Of a DNA stretch of 64,000 bases, positions 42,293 through 50,501 are shown in pieces. The position numbers were made by a program, and so were the translations under genes. The DNA is from Bailinhaonella thermotolerans (lineage in GTDB: Bacteria; Actinomycetota; Actinomycetes; Streptosporangiales; Streptosporangiaceae). The stretch covers positions 744,001-808,000 of the forward strand of contig NZ_QZEY01000001.1 in NCBI RefSeq assembly GCF_003594875.1. Reading direction: 5' to 3'. A model generated the notes under the pieces. That model was not told where the DNA came from and searched no databases. It worked only from the letters and a program-made list of their open reading frames with translations. The first letter of the stretch is position 1. Each line of letters begins with the position of its first letter.

Positions 42293-45200
42293 TCAGCCGA
42301 CCCGGGCACGGTCCTGGCCGGCCTGGCCGGCCAGGCCGGCCAGGACCGTGCCCGGGTCGGCGACCACGCGCTCGACCAGGCCGCGGTACCGGTCCAGGAG
42401 GCCGGCCATCCGCCCGGCCCCGAACAGGTCGGGGTCGTAGAACAGGGCCGCGCGGTAGCCGTCGGCGTCGTCCCTGACCACCAGCATCACCTCGATCTGG
42501 GACATGAACTGGGCTCCGAGGAACTCCTCGTCCATCTGGTCGCGGCGGGTGACCCGCAGGCCGCCCAGGTAGGGCTCCGAGGTCCGCTCCAGGTATTCGA
42601 AGCCGATGTAGTGCGAGTCGGTGTAGTGGGCGTTGAGCCCCGGCAGGGTCATCGTCAGGGCGATCGTGGGCACCCCCTGGTGGAGCAGGGCCTCCCGCAC
42701 CGTGGCGGCCACGGCGCCGAGCACCTCGCGGAACGGGCGGTCCAGGTCGATGCCGGTCCGCATGAGGGTGATCTCGGTGAACAGCCCCACGGTCCGCTGG
42801 ATCTCCGGCAGGTCCCGGCCCGCGAGCGGGGAGACGACGGCGATGTCCCGCCTGTCCAGCTCGGCGGCCAGCAGCGCCTGGTAGCAGGCCAGCAGGACGG
42901 TGTACGGCGTGCAGCCCGCGGCCCTGGCCAGGGCCTCGACGCGCACGGGCAGCCCGGCCGTGACGCGGGCGGTGCGTTTCTCCCCCGGCACCCCGGCGCC
43001 GTCGGCGGGCAGCAGCATGGGCGCGAGGCCCTCCGTGCGCCGGCTCCAGTACTCCAGGCACCTGCCGTAGTGCGGGTCGTCCCGCCAGGTCGCGTCGGGC
43101 GCGAAGAAGGTCCGCTCCTGCCAGCGGGCGAAGTCGCCGTACCGGGTGCCGGGGGGCGGCAGGCTCGGCGGGCGGCCGGCGGCGAAGTCGGCGTACAGGA
43201 CGCCCAGCTCCCGTTCCAGCACGCCGAGCGAGCGGTCGTCGGTCGCGATGTGGTGGGCCTTGACGATCAGGATGTGGTGGTCGTCCGCGAGGGTGAACAG
43301 CCCGGCCGCCAGCAGCCGGCCCGACTGCGGCTCCAGCCTGACCTCGTCGAACCGCGCGACGGCCGCGCGCAGCTCGCCGGCCCTGCCGCGCAGGTCGTAG
43401 TGGTGCAGCGGGTCGCCGTACGGCTCCTGGACGTACTGGTACCCGCCGCCCTCCAGCCGCAGGTCGACCCGGGAGCGCAGGGGCTCGTGCCGCACGAGCA
43501 GGTGCCGGGCCGCCCGGCGGAGCGCGTCCACGTCTAGCCGGCCCTCGATCTCGTACTGCCCGGCGAGGAAGAAGCCGGGGTGGTCTCCGAGGGGCGGCTG
43601 CCGGGCGAGCTGGGTGAGCCACAGCATGACCTGGGTGCCGCTCAGCGGGGCCGGCCCGTCGCCGTCCTGGGCGACGACGGCGGCCGTACGGCCGGGGGCG
43701 GACTCGCGCACTCTGCGCGCCAGCCCGGCGACGGTCGGCTCCTCCACCAGCGTGCGCAGCGGCAGGTCCACGCCCAGCTCGTCACCGATCTTGATCGCCG
43801 CCTCGGCGGCCAGCAGCGAGTGTCCGCCGAGGCGGAAGAAGTCCTGCCGCGCGTCGACGTCCTCGGTGCCGAGCAGGTCGGCCCAGACCCGGCAGATGCG
43901 GTACTCCACGCTCCGGAGCGACCGCTTGTCCACTTTCCCGTTGGCGTTCGTCGGCAGCTCGTCCAGGACCAGGACGCGGCGGGGGACCTTGTAGTCGGTC
44001 ATGGTCCGGCGCGCCCAGGCCAGCAGCTCCTCCGGGTCCAGCCGGCCGGGGACCCGGGGCACGACGAACGCCCACCCGGCCTCGCCCGCCACCGGGTCCG
44101 GCACGCCGATCACCGCGGCCTGGGCGACGTCCTCGTGCCGCAGCAGCAGGCTCTCGACCTCGGCCGGGGAGACGTTGAACCCGCCGACGATGAACAGGTC
44201 GTCCTTGCGGTCCAGGACGGTCAGGTTCCCCCGTTCGTCGAGCGCGCCCGCGTCGCCCGTGCGCAGCCAGCCCGCCTCGTCGACGGCCTCGGCGGTCAGG
44301 CCGGGCTCGCCCCAGTACCCCCGCATGACGCCGTAGCCGCGGACCAGGATCTCACCGTCGCCCGACAGCCGGACCTCCACGCCGGGCATGGCCCGCCCGG
44401 CCGAGCCGGCGACGACCTCGACGGGGTCGTCCGCGCGGGTCATGGACACGACCGTCCCCTCCATGAGCCCGTACGCGTTGATCACGCGCTCGGCACCGAG
44501 CCGGTCCAGCAGGCGGTGGACGAGCGGGGCGGGCACCGACGAGGCGCCGCAGACCGCGACACGCAACGTCGAGGGGGCGCCGGAGGACTCGGCCTCCTCC
44601 AGCAGGGCGTGGAAGAGCGCCGGGGGCCCGGCCAGGACGGTGACGCCCCGCCGGGCGATGAGCTCGTGGAGCGTGCCGGGGTCGAAGGCGGCCACCGGGA
44701 TCGTGGTGGCCGCGCGCATGACGCCGGCGAGCAGGCCGGCGTTGAGCCCGAAGCCGTGGGAGAAGGGGGCGGTCACCGGGTATCGGTCGCCCTCGCGCAG
44801 CGTGACGACGCCCGACCAGTCCCAGTAGGCGCGCAGGAGCTGCCCGTGCTCCAGCATGACCCCGCGGGGCGCGCCGGTCGTCCCGGAGGTGGGCATGACC
44901 TCGCACAGGTCGCCGGGGCCGACGGCGGCGGCGCGCTCCTCGGCCAGCCGCTCGTCCACGTCCTCGGCCAGCTCGGCGAGCCGCCCGGGGCCGAGCGCGC
45001 CCGGCCGGTCGCCGTCCAGGATGACGACGTGGCGCAGCCCCGGGGGCCGCGGCTCCAGCAGCTCGTCCAGGTCCCGGGTGGTGAACAGCACGCTCGCGCC
45101 GGTCCGGGCCAGCAGGTCGGCCGCCTCCGCGCCCTTGGAGCGCGCGTTCACCGGCGCCACGACCGCGCCCGCGTCCCAGGCGCCGAAGGCGGTCACGGCC

Positions 45201-45436
45201 CACTCCGCGCTGTTGGGCGCCCAGATGGCCACCCGGTCGCCGGGCCGTACCCCGAGCGCGATCAGGGCGCGGGCGGTGCGCAGCGCGCGCTCCCTCAGCC
45301 GTGCGAGGGTCAGCCGGTCGCCGTCCGACTCGATCACCACCGCGCCGGGCCGCCGGGCCGCCCGCTCGCGCAGCATGCCCGGCACCGATCGCCAGGCCGG
45401 CCGGGGCGCCCCCACGCCCGAGAACGCGTTGATCAC
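42293..45436 (-). CDS. Stand-alone A-T-C NRPS-like synthetase
   Basis: 1047 residues in three domains. The adenylation domain (about 15-505) has the P-loop PTSGTTGAPRG (182-192), YGLMEG and NANGKVDKR; overall it looks like an acyl-CoA/aryl ligase, not an amino-acid A domain. A carrier domain carries DFFRLGGHSLL with the phosphopantetheine Ser540. A condensation domain (about 600-1035) has HHIATDD near 728-734, so it looks active. The order A-T-C means a self-activated acyl group is condensed onto an external amine or alcohol, with no thioesterase. GTG 45436 has GGGGGA upstream, and a KstR2-like operator lies in its promoter. Confidence 0.9.
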   Translation of the reverse strand: MINAFSGVGAPRPAWRSVPGMLRERAARRPGAVVIESDGDRLTLARLRERALRTARALIALGVRPGDRVAIWAPNSAEWAVTAFGAWDAGAVVAPVNARSKGAEAADLLARTGASVLFTTRDLDELLEPRPPGLRHVVILDGDRPGALGPGRLAELAEDVDERLAEERAAAVGPGDLCEVMPTSGTTGAPRGVMLEHGQLLRAYWDWSGVVTLREGDRYPVTAPFSHGFGLNAGLLAGVMRAATTIPVAAFDPGTLHELIARRGVTVLAGPPALFHALLEEAESSGAPSTLRVAVCGASSVPAPLVHRLLDRLGAERVINAYGLMEGTVVSMTRADDPVEVVAGSAGRAMPGVEVRLSGDGEILVRGYGVMRGYWGEPGLTAEAVDEAGWLRTGDAGALDERGNLTVLDRKDDLFIVGGFNVSPAEVESLLLRHEDVAQAAVIGVPDPVAGEAGWAFVVPRVPGRLDPEELLAWARRTMTDYKVPRRVLVLDELPTNANGKVDKRSLRSVEYRICRVWADLLGTEDVDARQDFFRLGGHSLLAAEAAIKIGDELGVDLPLRTLVEEPTVAGLARRVRESAPGRTAAVVAQDGDGPAPLSGTQVMLWLTQLARQPPLGDHPGFFLAGQYEIEGRLDVDALRRAARHLLVRHEPLRSRVDLRLEGGGYQYVQEPYGDPLHHYDLRGRAGELRAAVARFDEVRLEPQSGRLLAAGLFTLADDHHILIVKAHHIATDDRSLGVLERELGVLYADFAAGRPPSLPPPGTRYGDFARWQERTFFAPDATWRDDPHYGRCLEYWSRRTEGLAPMLLPADGAGVPGEKRTARVTAGLPVRVEALARAAGCTPYTVLLACYQALLAAELDRRDIAVVSPLAGRDLPEIQRTVGLFTEITLMRTGIDLDRPFREVLGAVAATVREALLHQGVPTIALTMTLPGLNAHYTDSHYIGFEYLERTSEPYLGGLRVTRRDQMDEEFLGAQFMSQIEVMLVVRDDADGYRAALFYDPDLFGAGRMAGLLDRYRGLVERVVADPGTVLAGLAGQAGQDRARVG
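42296..42361. repeat. Perfect 66 bp palindrome at the A-T-C / DUF1214 junction
   Basis: Bases 42296-42361 equal their own reverse complement, with the centre between 42328 and 42329 (TGGCC|GGCCA). It covers the last codons of the A-T-C gene, next to its stop (42293-42295), and ends just before the DUF1214 ribosome site. In mRNA it would be a stem of about 30 bp. Confidence 0.85.
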
Positions 45437-45454
45437 CGATCCCCCAGAAGGCAG

Positions 45455-45483
45455 ACAATCAAACGAGCGCTTGGTTGACTCAA
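45455..45483 (-). promoter_or_regulatory. Promoter and KstR2-like operator of the minus-strand operon
   Basis: On the minus strand TTGAGT (45483-45478), a 17 bp spacer and GATTGT (45460-45455) form a good promoter, starting about 12 bases before GTG 45436. The operator AACGAGCGCTTGGT (45462-45475, plus-strand reading) has one mismatch to AnCAAGnnCTTGnT and fills the spacer. Confidence 0.65.
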
Positions 45484-45519
45484 CATACCGCCGCGATCAC
45501 ACGCCCGCCAGGGGACCCA

Positions 45520-45548
45520 TAGAAAAACCAAGCGCTTGTTTGTACGCT
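45520..45548 (+). promoter_or_regulatory. KstR2-like operator and promoter of the FadD19-like gene
   Basis: ACCAAGCGCTTGTT (45527-45540) matches AnCAAGnnCTTGnT exactly, between a weak -35 TAGAAA (45520-45525) and TACGCT (45543-45548). It points toward the ligase gene at 45602. Confidence 0.62.
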
Positions 45549-45601
45549 GAGCGCGTCCGAGCTCGCGCTCGCAGGAACCAGGACCCGTACGGGAGGTTCT
45601 C

Positions 45602-47182
45602 GTGCAGTTCAACCACGCCGACCTGTTCGAGGGGATCGCAGACGCCCTCGGTGATCGGATGGCCCTCGTGACCGAGGACCACCACCTCACCTACGCCGAG
45701 CTGGACGCCCACAGCAACCGGCTCGCCCACCACCTCCAGGCGGCCGGCGTCCGGCCCGGCCAGCACGTCGGCATCCAGCTCTTCAACGGGCTGGAATACG
45801 TCGCGGGCATCCTGGCGGCGCTGAAGATCCGGGCCGTCCCCATCAACGTCAACTACCGGTACGTCGAGGACGAGCTGCTCTACCTGTACCGGGACGCCGA
45901 CCTGGTGGCCCTGCTCTACGACGTGGAGTTCGACGCCCGCGTCAAGGCCGTGGCGCCCCAGGCCACCGACCTGCGCCACCTCGTCTCCGTCGGCGGGGCG
46001 TCGGCCGTACCCGGCGCCGTCCGCTACGAGGACGCCGTCGCCGCCCAGTCACCCCGGCGCGACTTCCCCCCGCGCTCGGGCGACGACCTCTACATCATCT
46101 ACACCGGCGGCACCACCGGCATGCCCAAGGGCGCGATGTGGCGCCTGGACGACCTCTTCCACGCCTTCTGGCACCCCTACGCTCCCCCGCCCAAGACCCC
46201 TGAGGAGCTGGTGGAACAGGCCAGGCAGATCGAGCCCGGCGTCATGATGGCCACCCCGCCGCTCATGCACGGCGCGGCCCAGATGGCCACCTTCATCAGT
46301 TGGTGGCGCGGCCAGACCACGGTGTACGTCCGCAAGTTCGACCCGGCCCGCATCCTGCGCATGATCGAGCGGGAGAAGGTCAACACCATGGTCATCACCG
46401 GCGACGCCATGGCCCGGCCCCTCGCCGAGGAGATCGCCGGCGGCGACTACGACCTGTCCTCGCTCTTCGTCATCAGCTCCTCGGCCTCCATCCTGTCCGG
46501 AACGGCACGGCGGCGGCTCCTGGAGGTCCACCCCAACATGCTGCTGCTGGACAACTACGGCTCCTCCGAGACCGGCAACACGGCGGCGGGGGTGGACGGC
46601 TCGACCCCCGAATCGGGCCTGCGGTTCACCCCGAACGACCCCAACCTGACCGTGCTCGACGACGACTTCCGCCCGGTCGCCCCCGGCTCCGGCGTGATGG
46701 GCCAGGTCGCCAAGTCCGGCCGGATCTCCCTGGGCTACTACAACGACCCCGTCAAGACCGCCGCCAAGTACCGCGAGGTCGACGGCGTGCGCTGGATGCT
46801 CACCGGCGACCTGGCCACCGTGGACGCCGACGGCCGCATCGCGCTGCTGGGCCGAGGCTCGGAGTGCATCAACACCGGCGGCGAGAAGGTCTTCCCCGAG
46901 GAGGTGGAGGCCGTCCTCAAGGGCCACCCCGGCGTGCTCGACGCCGTGGTCACCGGGATCCCCGACGAGCGCATGGGCAGCCGCGTCGCCGCCGTGGTCG
47001 AGCCCTTCCACGACCGCGAGACGCCCGCCGAGTCCGACCTGGACGCCTACTGCCGCACCAGGCTCGCCGGGTACAAGGTGCCCCGCCTCTACGTCTTCGT
47101 CGAGCGGATGGTGCGCACCCCGGCGGGCAAGGCCGACTACCCCTGGGCGCGGGAGACCGCCCGCGAGGCGGCCGGCCTCTGA
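45602..47182 (+). CDS. Acyl-CoA synthetase, FadD19-like
   Basis: 526 residues. The P-loop is YTGGTTGMPKG (167-177), with MWRLDD instead of the usual LTH after it, then YGSSETG, MLTGDLATVDADGRIALLGRGSECINTGGEKVFPEEVE and TPAGKADYPWA. The GRGSECINTGGEKV form is that of mycobacterial FadD17/FadD19 enzymes, which load CoA on sterol side-chain acids. It would activate the acid made by the CYP125-like P450; this link is inference. GTG 45602 follows GGGAGG. It is divergent from the A-T-C operon with paired operators. Confidence 0.85.
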   Translation: MQFNHADLFEGIADALGDRMALVTEDHHLTYAELDAHSNRLAHHLQAAGVRPGQHVGIQLFNGLEYVAGILAALKIRAVPINVNYRYVEDELLYLYRDADLVALLYDVEFDARVKAVAPQATDLRHLVSVGGASAVPGAVRYEDAVAAQSPRRDFPPRSGDDLYIIYTGGTTGMPKGAMWRLDDLFHAFWHPYAPPPKTPEELVEQARQIEPGVMMATPPLMHGAAQMATFISWWRGQTTVYVRKFDPARILRMIEREKVNTMVITGDAMARPLAEEIAGGDYDLSSLFVISSSASILSGTARRRLLEVHPNMLLLDNYGSSETGNTAAGVDGSTPESGLRFTPNDPNLTVLDDDFRPVAPGSGVMGQVAKSGRISLGYYNDPVKTAAKYREVDGVRWMLTGDLATVDADGRIALLGRGSECINTGGEKVFPEEVEAVLKGHPGVLDAVVTGIPDERMGSRVAAVVEPFHDRETPAESDLDAYCRTRLAGYKVPRLYVFVERMVRTPAGKADYPWARETAREAAGL

Positions 47183-47195
47183 CCCAGGGACGCCC

Positions 47196-47861
47196 TCACG
47201 TGCCGAAGGTCCGGCGCTCCAGCCTCCGGTAGCTCGGCCGCCCCAGCGCCAGGATCACCCGGTACGGCCAGCTCGGCGCCAGCGCCCGGTCCCGCTCGGC
47301 ACGTGAGGCGTACCCCGCGAGCCAGGGACCCATGAACGTCAGGTCGCCCACCGAGAACCGCTTGCGCGCCGCCCGCTCGAAGACCTCGTAGTCGGCCAGG
47401 GACACGTACCGGGCGACCGCCGGGAAGACGGTCGCCTCCTCCTCCGCCAGGTGCTCCTCCAGCAGGTCGCGCAGCTCGCGCACCAGCCCGTGCAGGGCCG
47501 CCCGCTCGGCCGCAGGCTCCTGGGCGAACCGGGCCGCCGACTCCCCCACCCGCTCCAGCAGCGCGTCGAGCCTCACGTGGTCCTCCGACAGCGAGTCCAG
47601 TTCCAGTTCCCCGGGCGCGGACGCGGCCAGCAGCGGCCACAGGGCCTCGTCCTCGATGCGGTGATGGCGCACGATCGCGAAGATCAGCCGGTCCAGGTAC
47701 ACCCGGATCGCCCGCGCCCTCTCCCGCGGCACCTCCCCGGCCCCGGCCAGGGCCTCGGTCAGCCGCCGCAGGTCGGCGCGGATCGCCCGGTGCTCGACGT
47801 GCCCGACCGTGAGGTCGACCTCCGGTTCGCCCTCTCGTCTGGGGGTGATCTGCCGCGTCAT
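47196..47861 (-). CDS. Hemerythrin HHE-domain protein
   Basis: 221 residues. Iron ligands of the four-helix HHE domain can be traced: VGHVEHRAIRADLRRL, VRHHRIEDEALWPLL, SEDHVRLDALL and EHLAEEEATVFPAV. A C-terminal tail of about 60 residues (FMGPWLAGYASRAERDRALAPSWPYRV) is less typical. The protein may sense or store O2 or NO; in this cluster it might serve oxygenases. ATG 47861 is preferred over GTG 47867 because GGAG lies 5 bases before it. It is the last gene of the operon starting at 52627. Confidence 0.82.
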   Translation of the reverse strand: MTRQITPRREGEPEVDLTVGHVEHRAIRADLRRLTEALAGAGEVPRERARAIRVYLDRLIFAIVRHHRIEDEALWPLLAASAPGELELDSLSEDHVRLDALLERVGESAARFAQEPAAERAALHGLVRELRDLLEEHLAEEEATVFPAVARYVSLADYEVFERAARKRFSVGDLTFMGPWLAGYASRAERDRALAPSWPYRVILALGRPSYRRLERRTFGT

Positions 47862-47870
47862 CTGCACTCC

Positions 47871-48995
47871 TCACGCGAAGCGGAACGGACGGCCCGCGAA
47901 GTAGTCGGCCAGGTTCGGCGCGATCGCCGTGCGCGCGGGCGGGTGGAAGGCCAGCAACTGGCTGGCGGCCAGCAGGTAGCCGATCTCGGGCGAGGTCACG
48001 AAGGCCATGCCGCCCAGCAGCTCGACGGCGCGCCGCGCGGACTCGCCCACGGCGTCCTGCACGGCCAGGCGGGTGATCACGGACCGGGCCAGCGCGTCGT
48101 TGTCCAGGTCCCGCTGGTCGATCATCCGGGCCAGGCCCTCCACGAGGCAGCCCGCGCTCTCCAGCCGCACCCCGAGGGCCGCCCGCTCGGCCACGCTCCC
48201 CCGCTCCGCCCCGACGGCCCGCTCCACCAGGGCCGAGGCGATGCCGAGGTAGACCGCCGAGATGACGCACTCGAACCAGATGAACCCCGCCGCCTGCATG
48301 GCGTCCACCCCGCTGGGGTCGCTCAGGTCCGGCCGCACGATGAACTCCTCCGGCACCCGCACGCCGGTGAAGCGGACCTCCTCGCTCTCCGCCCCGGCCA
48401 GGATGTCGCTCGCCCAGAACGGGTGCACGCTGATGCCCGGCAGGTCGGCGGGGGCGAACATCAGCCCCAGCGCCCCGTCCGGCAGCGCGACGGTCGCGGT
48501 CAGCAGGTCCATCGAGCGGGCCAGGCTGCACGGCTTCTTGCTGCCGTCGACCACGTACCCGCCCTCGGCCGGCCGCGCGGTCATGGCCGGCGCCACGATG
48601 CTCTGCCGGCTGCGCCCCTCGGCCCCCGCCGAGGACACCAGCAGGCCCTTGCCCGCGATCTCGCGCAGCAGCACCGTCTCCAGCGCCTCCGGGCCCTGCG
48701 CCTCCACGACCATGAAGAGCGTCGCGACCGAGAAGTGGTGCATGGCCGTGCCGACCGCGAGCGACGGCGCGCGCGAGGCGATCGCGGCGACCACCCGGAC
48801 GGCGTCCAGGGCCGAGGCGCCCGCCCCGCCGTACTCCGCGGGGATCAGCAGACCCGGGCCGCCGTGGGCGCGGAACAGCTCGACGCCGGGGTTGCCGCGC
48901 TTCTCCAGGTCCAGGAGCGGTACGGCGGACAGCGCCGCGTGCAGGCCGGGCAGCAGGCGGTCACAGGTTCGCGTGGCGATGGCGAGGCTTCGCAT
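47871..48995 (-). CDS. Acyl-CoA dehydrogenase-family protein
   Basis: 374 residues with the three-part ACAD fold: N-terminal helices (GLLIPAEYGGAGASALDAV), the beta-domain (YVVDGSKKPCSLARSMDLL, then VRFTGVRVPEEFIV) and C-terminal helices. The GGMAF segment where many ACADs have GGxG is present, but the usual RDA motif is missing and HPP follows instead, so the substrate or the reaction may differ from beta-oxidation. ATG 48995 overlaps the nitroreductase stop by 35 bp. It would desaturate an acyl-CoA or act as a flavin hydroxylase. Confidence 0.78.
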   Translation of the reverse strand: MRSLAIATRTCDRLLPGLHAALSAVPLLDLEKRGNPGVELFRAHGGPGLLIPAEYGGAGASALDAVRVVAAIASRAPSLAVGTAMHHFSVATLFMVVEAQGPEALETVLLREIAGKGLLVSSAGAEGRSRQSIVAPAMTARPAEGGYVVDGSKKPCSLARSMDLLTATVALPDGALGLMFAPADLPGISVHPFWASDILAGAESEEVRFTGVRVPEEFIVRPDLSDPSGVDAMQAAGFIWFECVISAVYLGIASALVERAVGAERGSVAERAALGVRLESAGCLVEGLARMIDQRDLDNDALARSVITRLAVQDAVGESARRAVELLGGMAFVTSPEIGYLLAASQLLAFHPPARTAIAPNLADYFAGRPFRFA

Positions 48996-49482
48996 GGTCG
49001 CTCCTTCGCGGAAGCAGGCGGAACACGCGCACCTGGCGGCCCGACCTCTCGATGTAGTCCCGGTACACCGGCCAGACGGCGTAGACCCGGGGCAGCACCT
49101 CGTCCTGCTCGTCCGGGCCCAGCAGGCGCGCGGTCACCGGGATCGTCCGGCCCCCGTAGCCGACGGTCACCTCCGGACTGTGGAGCAGGTTCTCCGACCA
49201 GGCCGGGTGACGCGGCCTGCCGAAGTTGCTGGCCGTGACGACGAAGGACCCGTCCGGCTCGGGCACGCACGTGAGCGGCGTGCGCCGGGGCAGGCCGGTG
49301 CGGTGCCCGACGGTGAAGAGCATGAGGCTGGGCATCAGCTTCTGGCCCAGCAGGATCCGGCCGCCCGACAGCCGGTAGGCGGCGCGGTCCAGCGGCGGCA
49401 GCACGCGGGGGGCGAGCCGCTGGAACAGCGCCGACCTCGACATGCGCAGCGACAGGGGGCGGATCAGGTCCCAGTAGCCCAT
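48961..49482 (-). CDS. F420-dependent nitroreductase family (Ddn-like)
   Basis: 173 residues with a split-barrel fold: KLMPSLMLFTVGHRTGLPRRTPLTCVPEPDGSFVVTASNFGRPRHPAWSENLLHSPEVTVGYGGRTIPVTARLL. HPAWxxNL is the family signature of deazaflavin (F420)-dependent reductases such as Ddn. Such enzymes reduce quinones, enones or other activated double bonds. A short N-terminal helix may lie on the membrane. ATG 49482 overlaps the end of the epimerase by 19 bp. An enone reduction on the cluster product is possible. Confidence 0.85.
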   Translation of the reverse strand: MGYWDLIRPLSLRMSRSALFQRLAPRVLPPLDRAAYRLSGGRILLGQKLMPSLMLFTVGHRTGLPRRTPLTCVPEPDGSFVVTASNFGRPRHPAWSENLLHSPEVTVGYGGRTIPVTARLLGPDEQDEVLPRVYAVWPVYRDYIERSGRQVRVFRLLPRRSDHAKPRHRHANL

Positions 49483-50501
49483 TCGGCGCTCCGTCCGTGT
49501 GAGGCGAGCCGCCCCGCGGCTCTGGCGTTCAGGTGGCCGTGCTCGGCGAGCCAGCGCAGCGAGTCCTCCACCGTCTCGGCGACGGGCCGCAGCCGCATGT
49601 CCAGCGCGGTGAGGGCCGGCTCGTCGTCCGTGGGAGCCATGGCCAGCATGACGTCGGCCACGTCGCGCGAGAGCGGGTAGTCGATCGGCCGCAGGCGCCG
49701 CGCGGCGTCGAACGCCGCGCCGAGCAGGCGGAAGGCCCAGTGCGGCACCGTGACCCGGCGGCACCTGACCCCCGTGAGCTCGTCGCACAGGTCGCCGAGC
49801 CGGTCCCAGTCGAGGTAGTGGCCGCCCAGCAGGAGGCGGCGCGGCCCGAGCCCGGGGACGAAACACCGCTCCAGGGCGATGGCCAGGTCCCTGACGTCGA
49901 TCACGCCGACGCCCGCCCGCGGCACCGCCCACACCTCGTTCAGGGCGCGGGCCAGGCCGTTCATCATCGCGTCGAGCCGGGGCTGGTGCGGCCCGGTGAC
50001 CCCGCCCGGGTAGACGATGGTGACCGGCCGCCCCTCGTCCTGGAGCCCGCGCACGTACCGCTCGGCCTCCACCTTCGAGCGCGCGTATCCGCTGCGCGGC
50101 CGGGCCAGCGCGCTCCCCGTCGTGATGACCGGGTCGGCCGATGGCACGAACACCGCCACCGACGACACGTGCACCACCGGATCGGCGCCCAGGGCCAGCG
50201 CCCGCCCGACCACGTTGGCGGTCCCCTCGACGTTCGCCCGCCCGTCACCGCCGTACGACAGGTCGGCCGCGGCGTGCAGCACCGCGTCACAGCCGTCCAG
50301 CGCGCGCTCCACGGATCCCGGGTCGCACATGTCGCCCCGCGCGACCTCGAAGTCCCCCTCGCCCACGCCGAGCGCGGCCAGCGCGCCCGCCGCCCGGCGC
50401 GGCTCCCTCACCAGCAGCCGCAGGTCGTGGCCCGCCGCGCGCAGCGCCGCCACCGCGTGCGAGCCGACGTATCCGGAGGCCCCGGTCACCAGGATCCTCA
50501 T
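49464..50501 (-). CDS. NAD-dependent epimerase/dehydratase (extended SDR)
   Basis: 345 residues. It begins MRILVTGASGYVGSHAVAALRAAGHDLRLLVR, the extended-SDR Rossmann motif, then VLHAAADLSYGG and the catalytic YARSK. The later part is like the 3-beta-hydroxysteroid dehydrogenase / NAD-dependent reductase branch rather than sugar epimerases. ATG 50501 overlaps the aminotransferase stop by 4 bp (ATGA), so it is coupled to it. A hydroxysteroid-like oxidation is plausible; a dihydroflavonol-reductase-like step is the alternative. Confidence 0.82.
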   Translation of the reverse strand: MRILVTGASGYVGSHAVAALRAAGHDLRLLVREPRRAAGALAALGVGEGDFEVARGDMCDPGSVERALDGCDAVLHAAADLSYGGDGRANVEGTANVVGRALALGADPVVHVSSVAVFVPSADPVITTGSALARPRSGYARSKVEAERYVRGLQDEGRPVTIVYPGGVTGPHQPRLDAMMNGLARALNEVWAVPRAGVGVIDVRDLAIALERCFVPGLGPRRLLLGGHYLDWDRLGDLCDELTGVRCRRVTVPHWAFRLLGAAFDAARRLRPIDYPLSRDVADVMLAMAPTDDEPALTALDMRLRPVAETVEDSLRWLAEHGHLNARAAGRLASHGRSAEWATGT

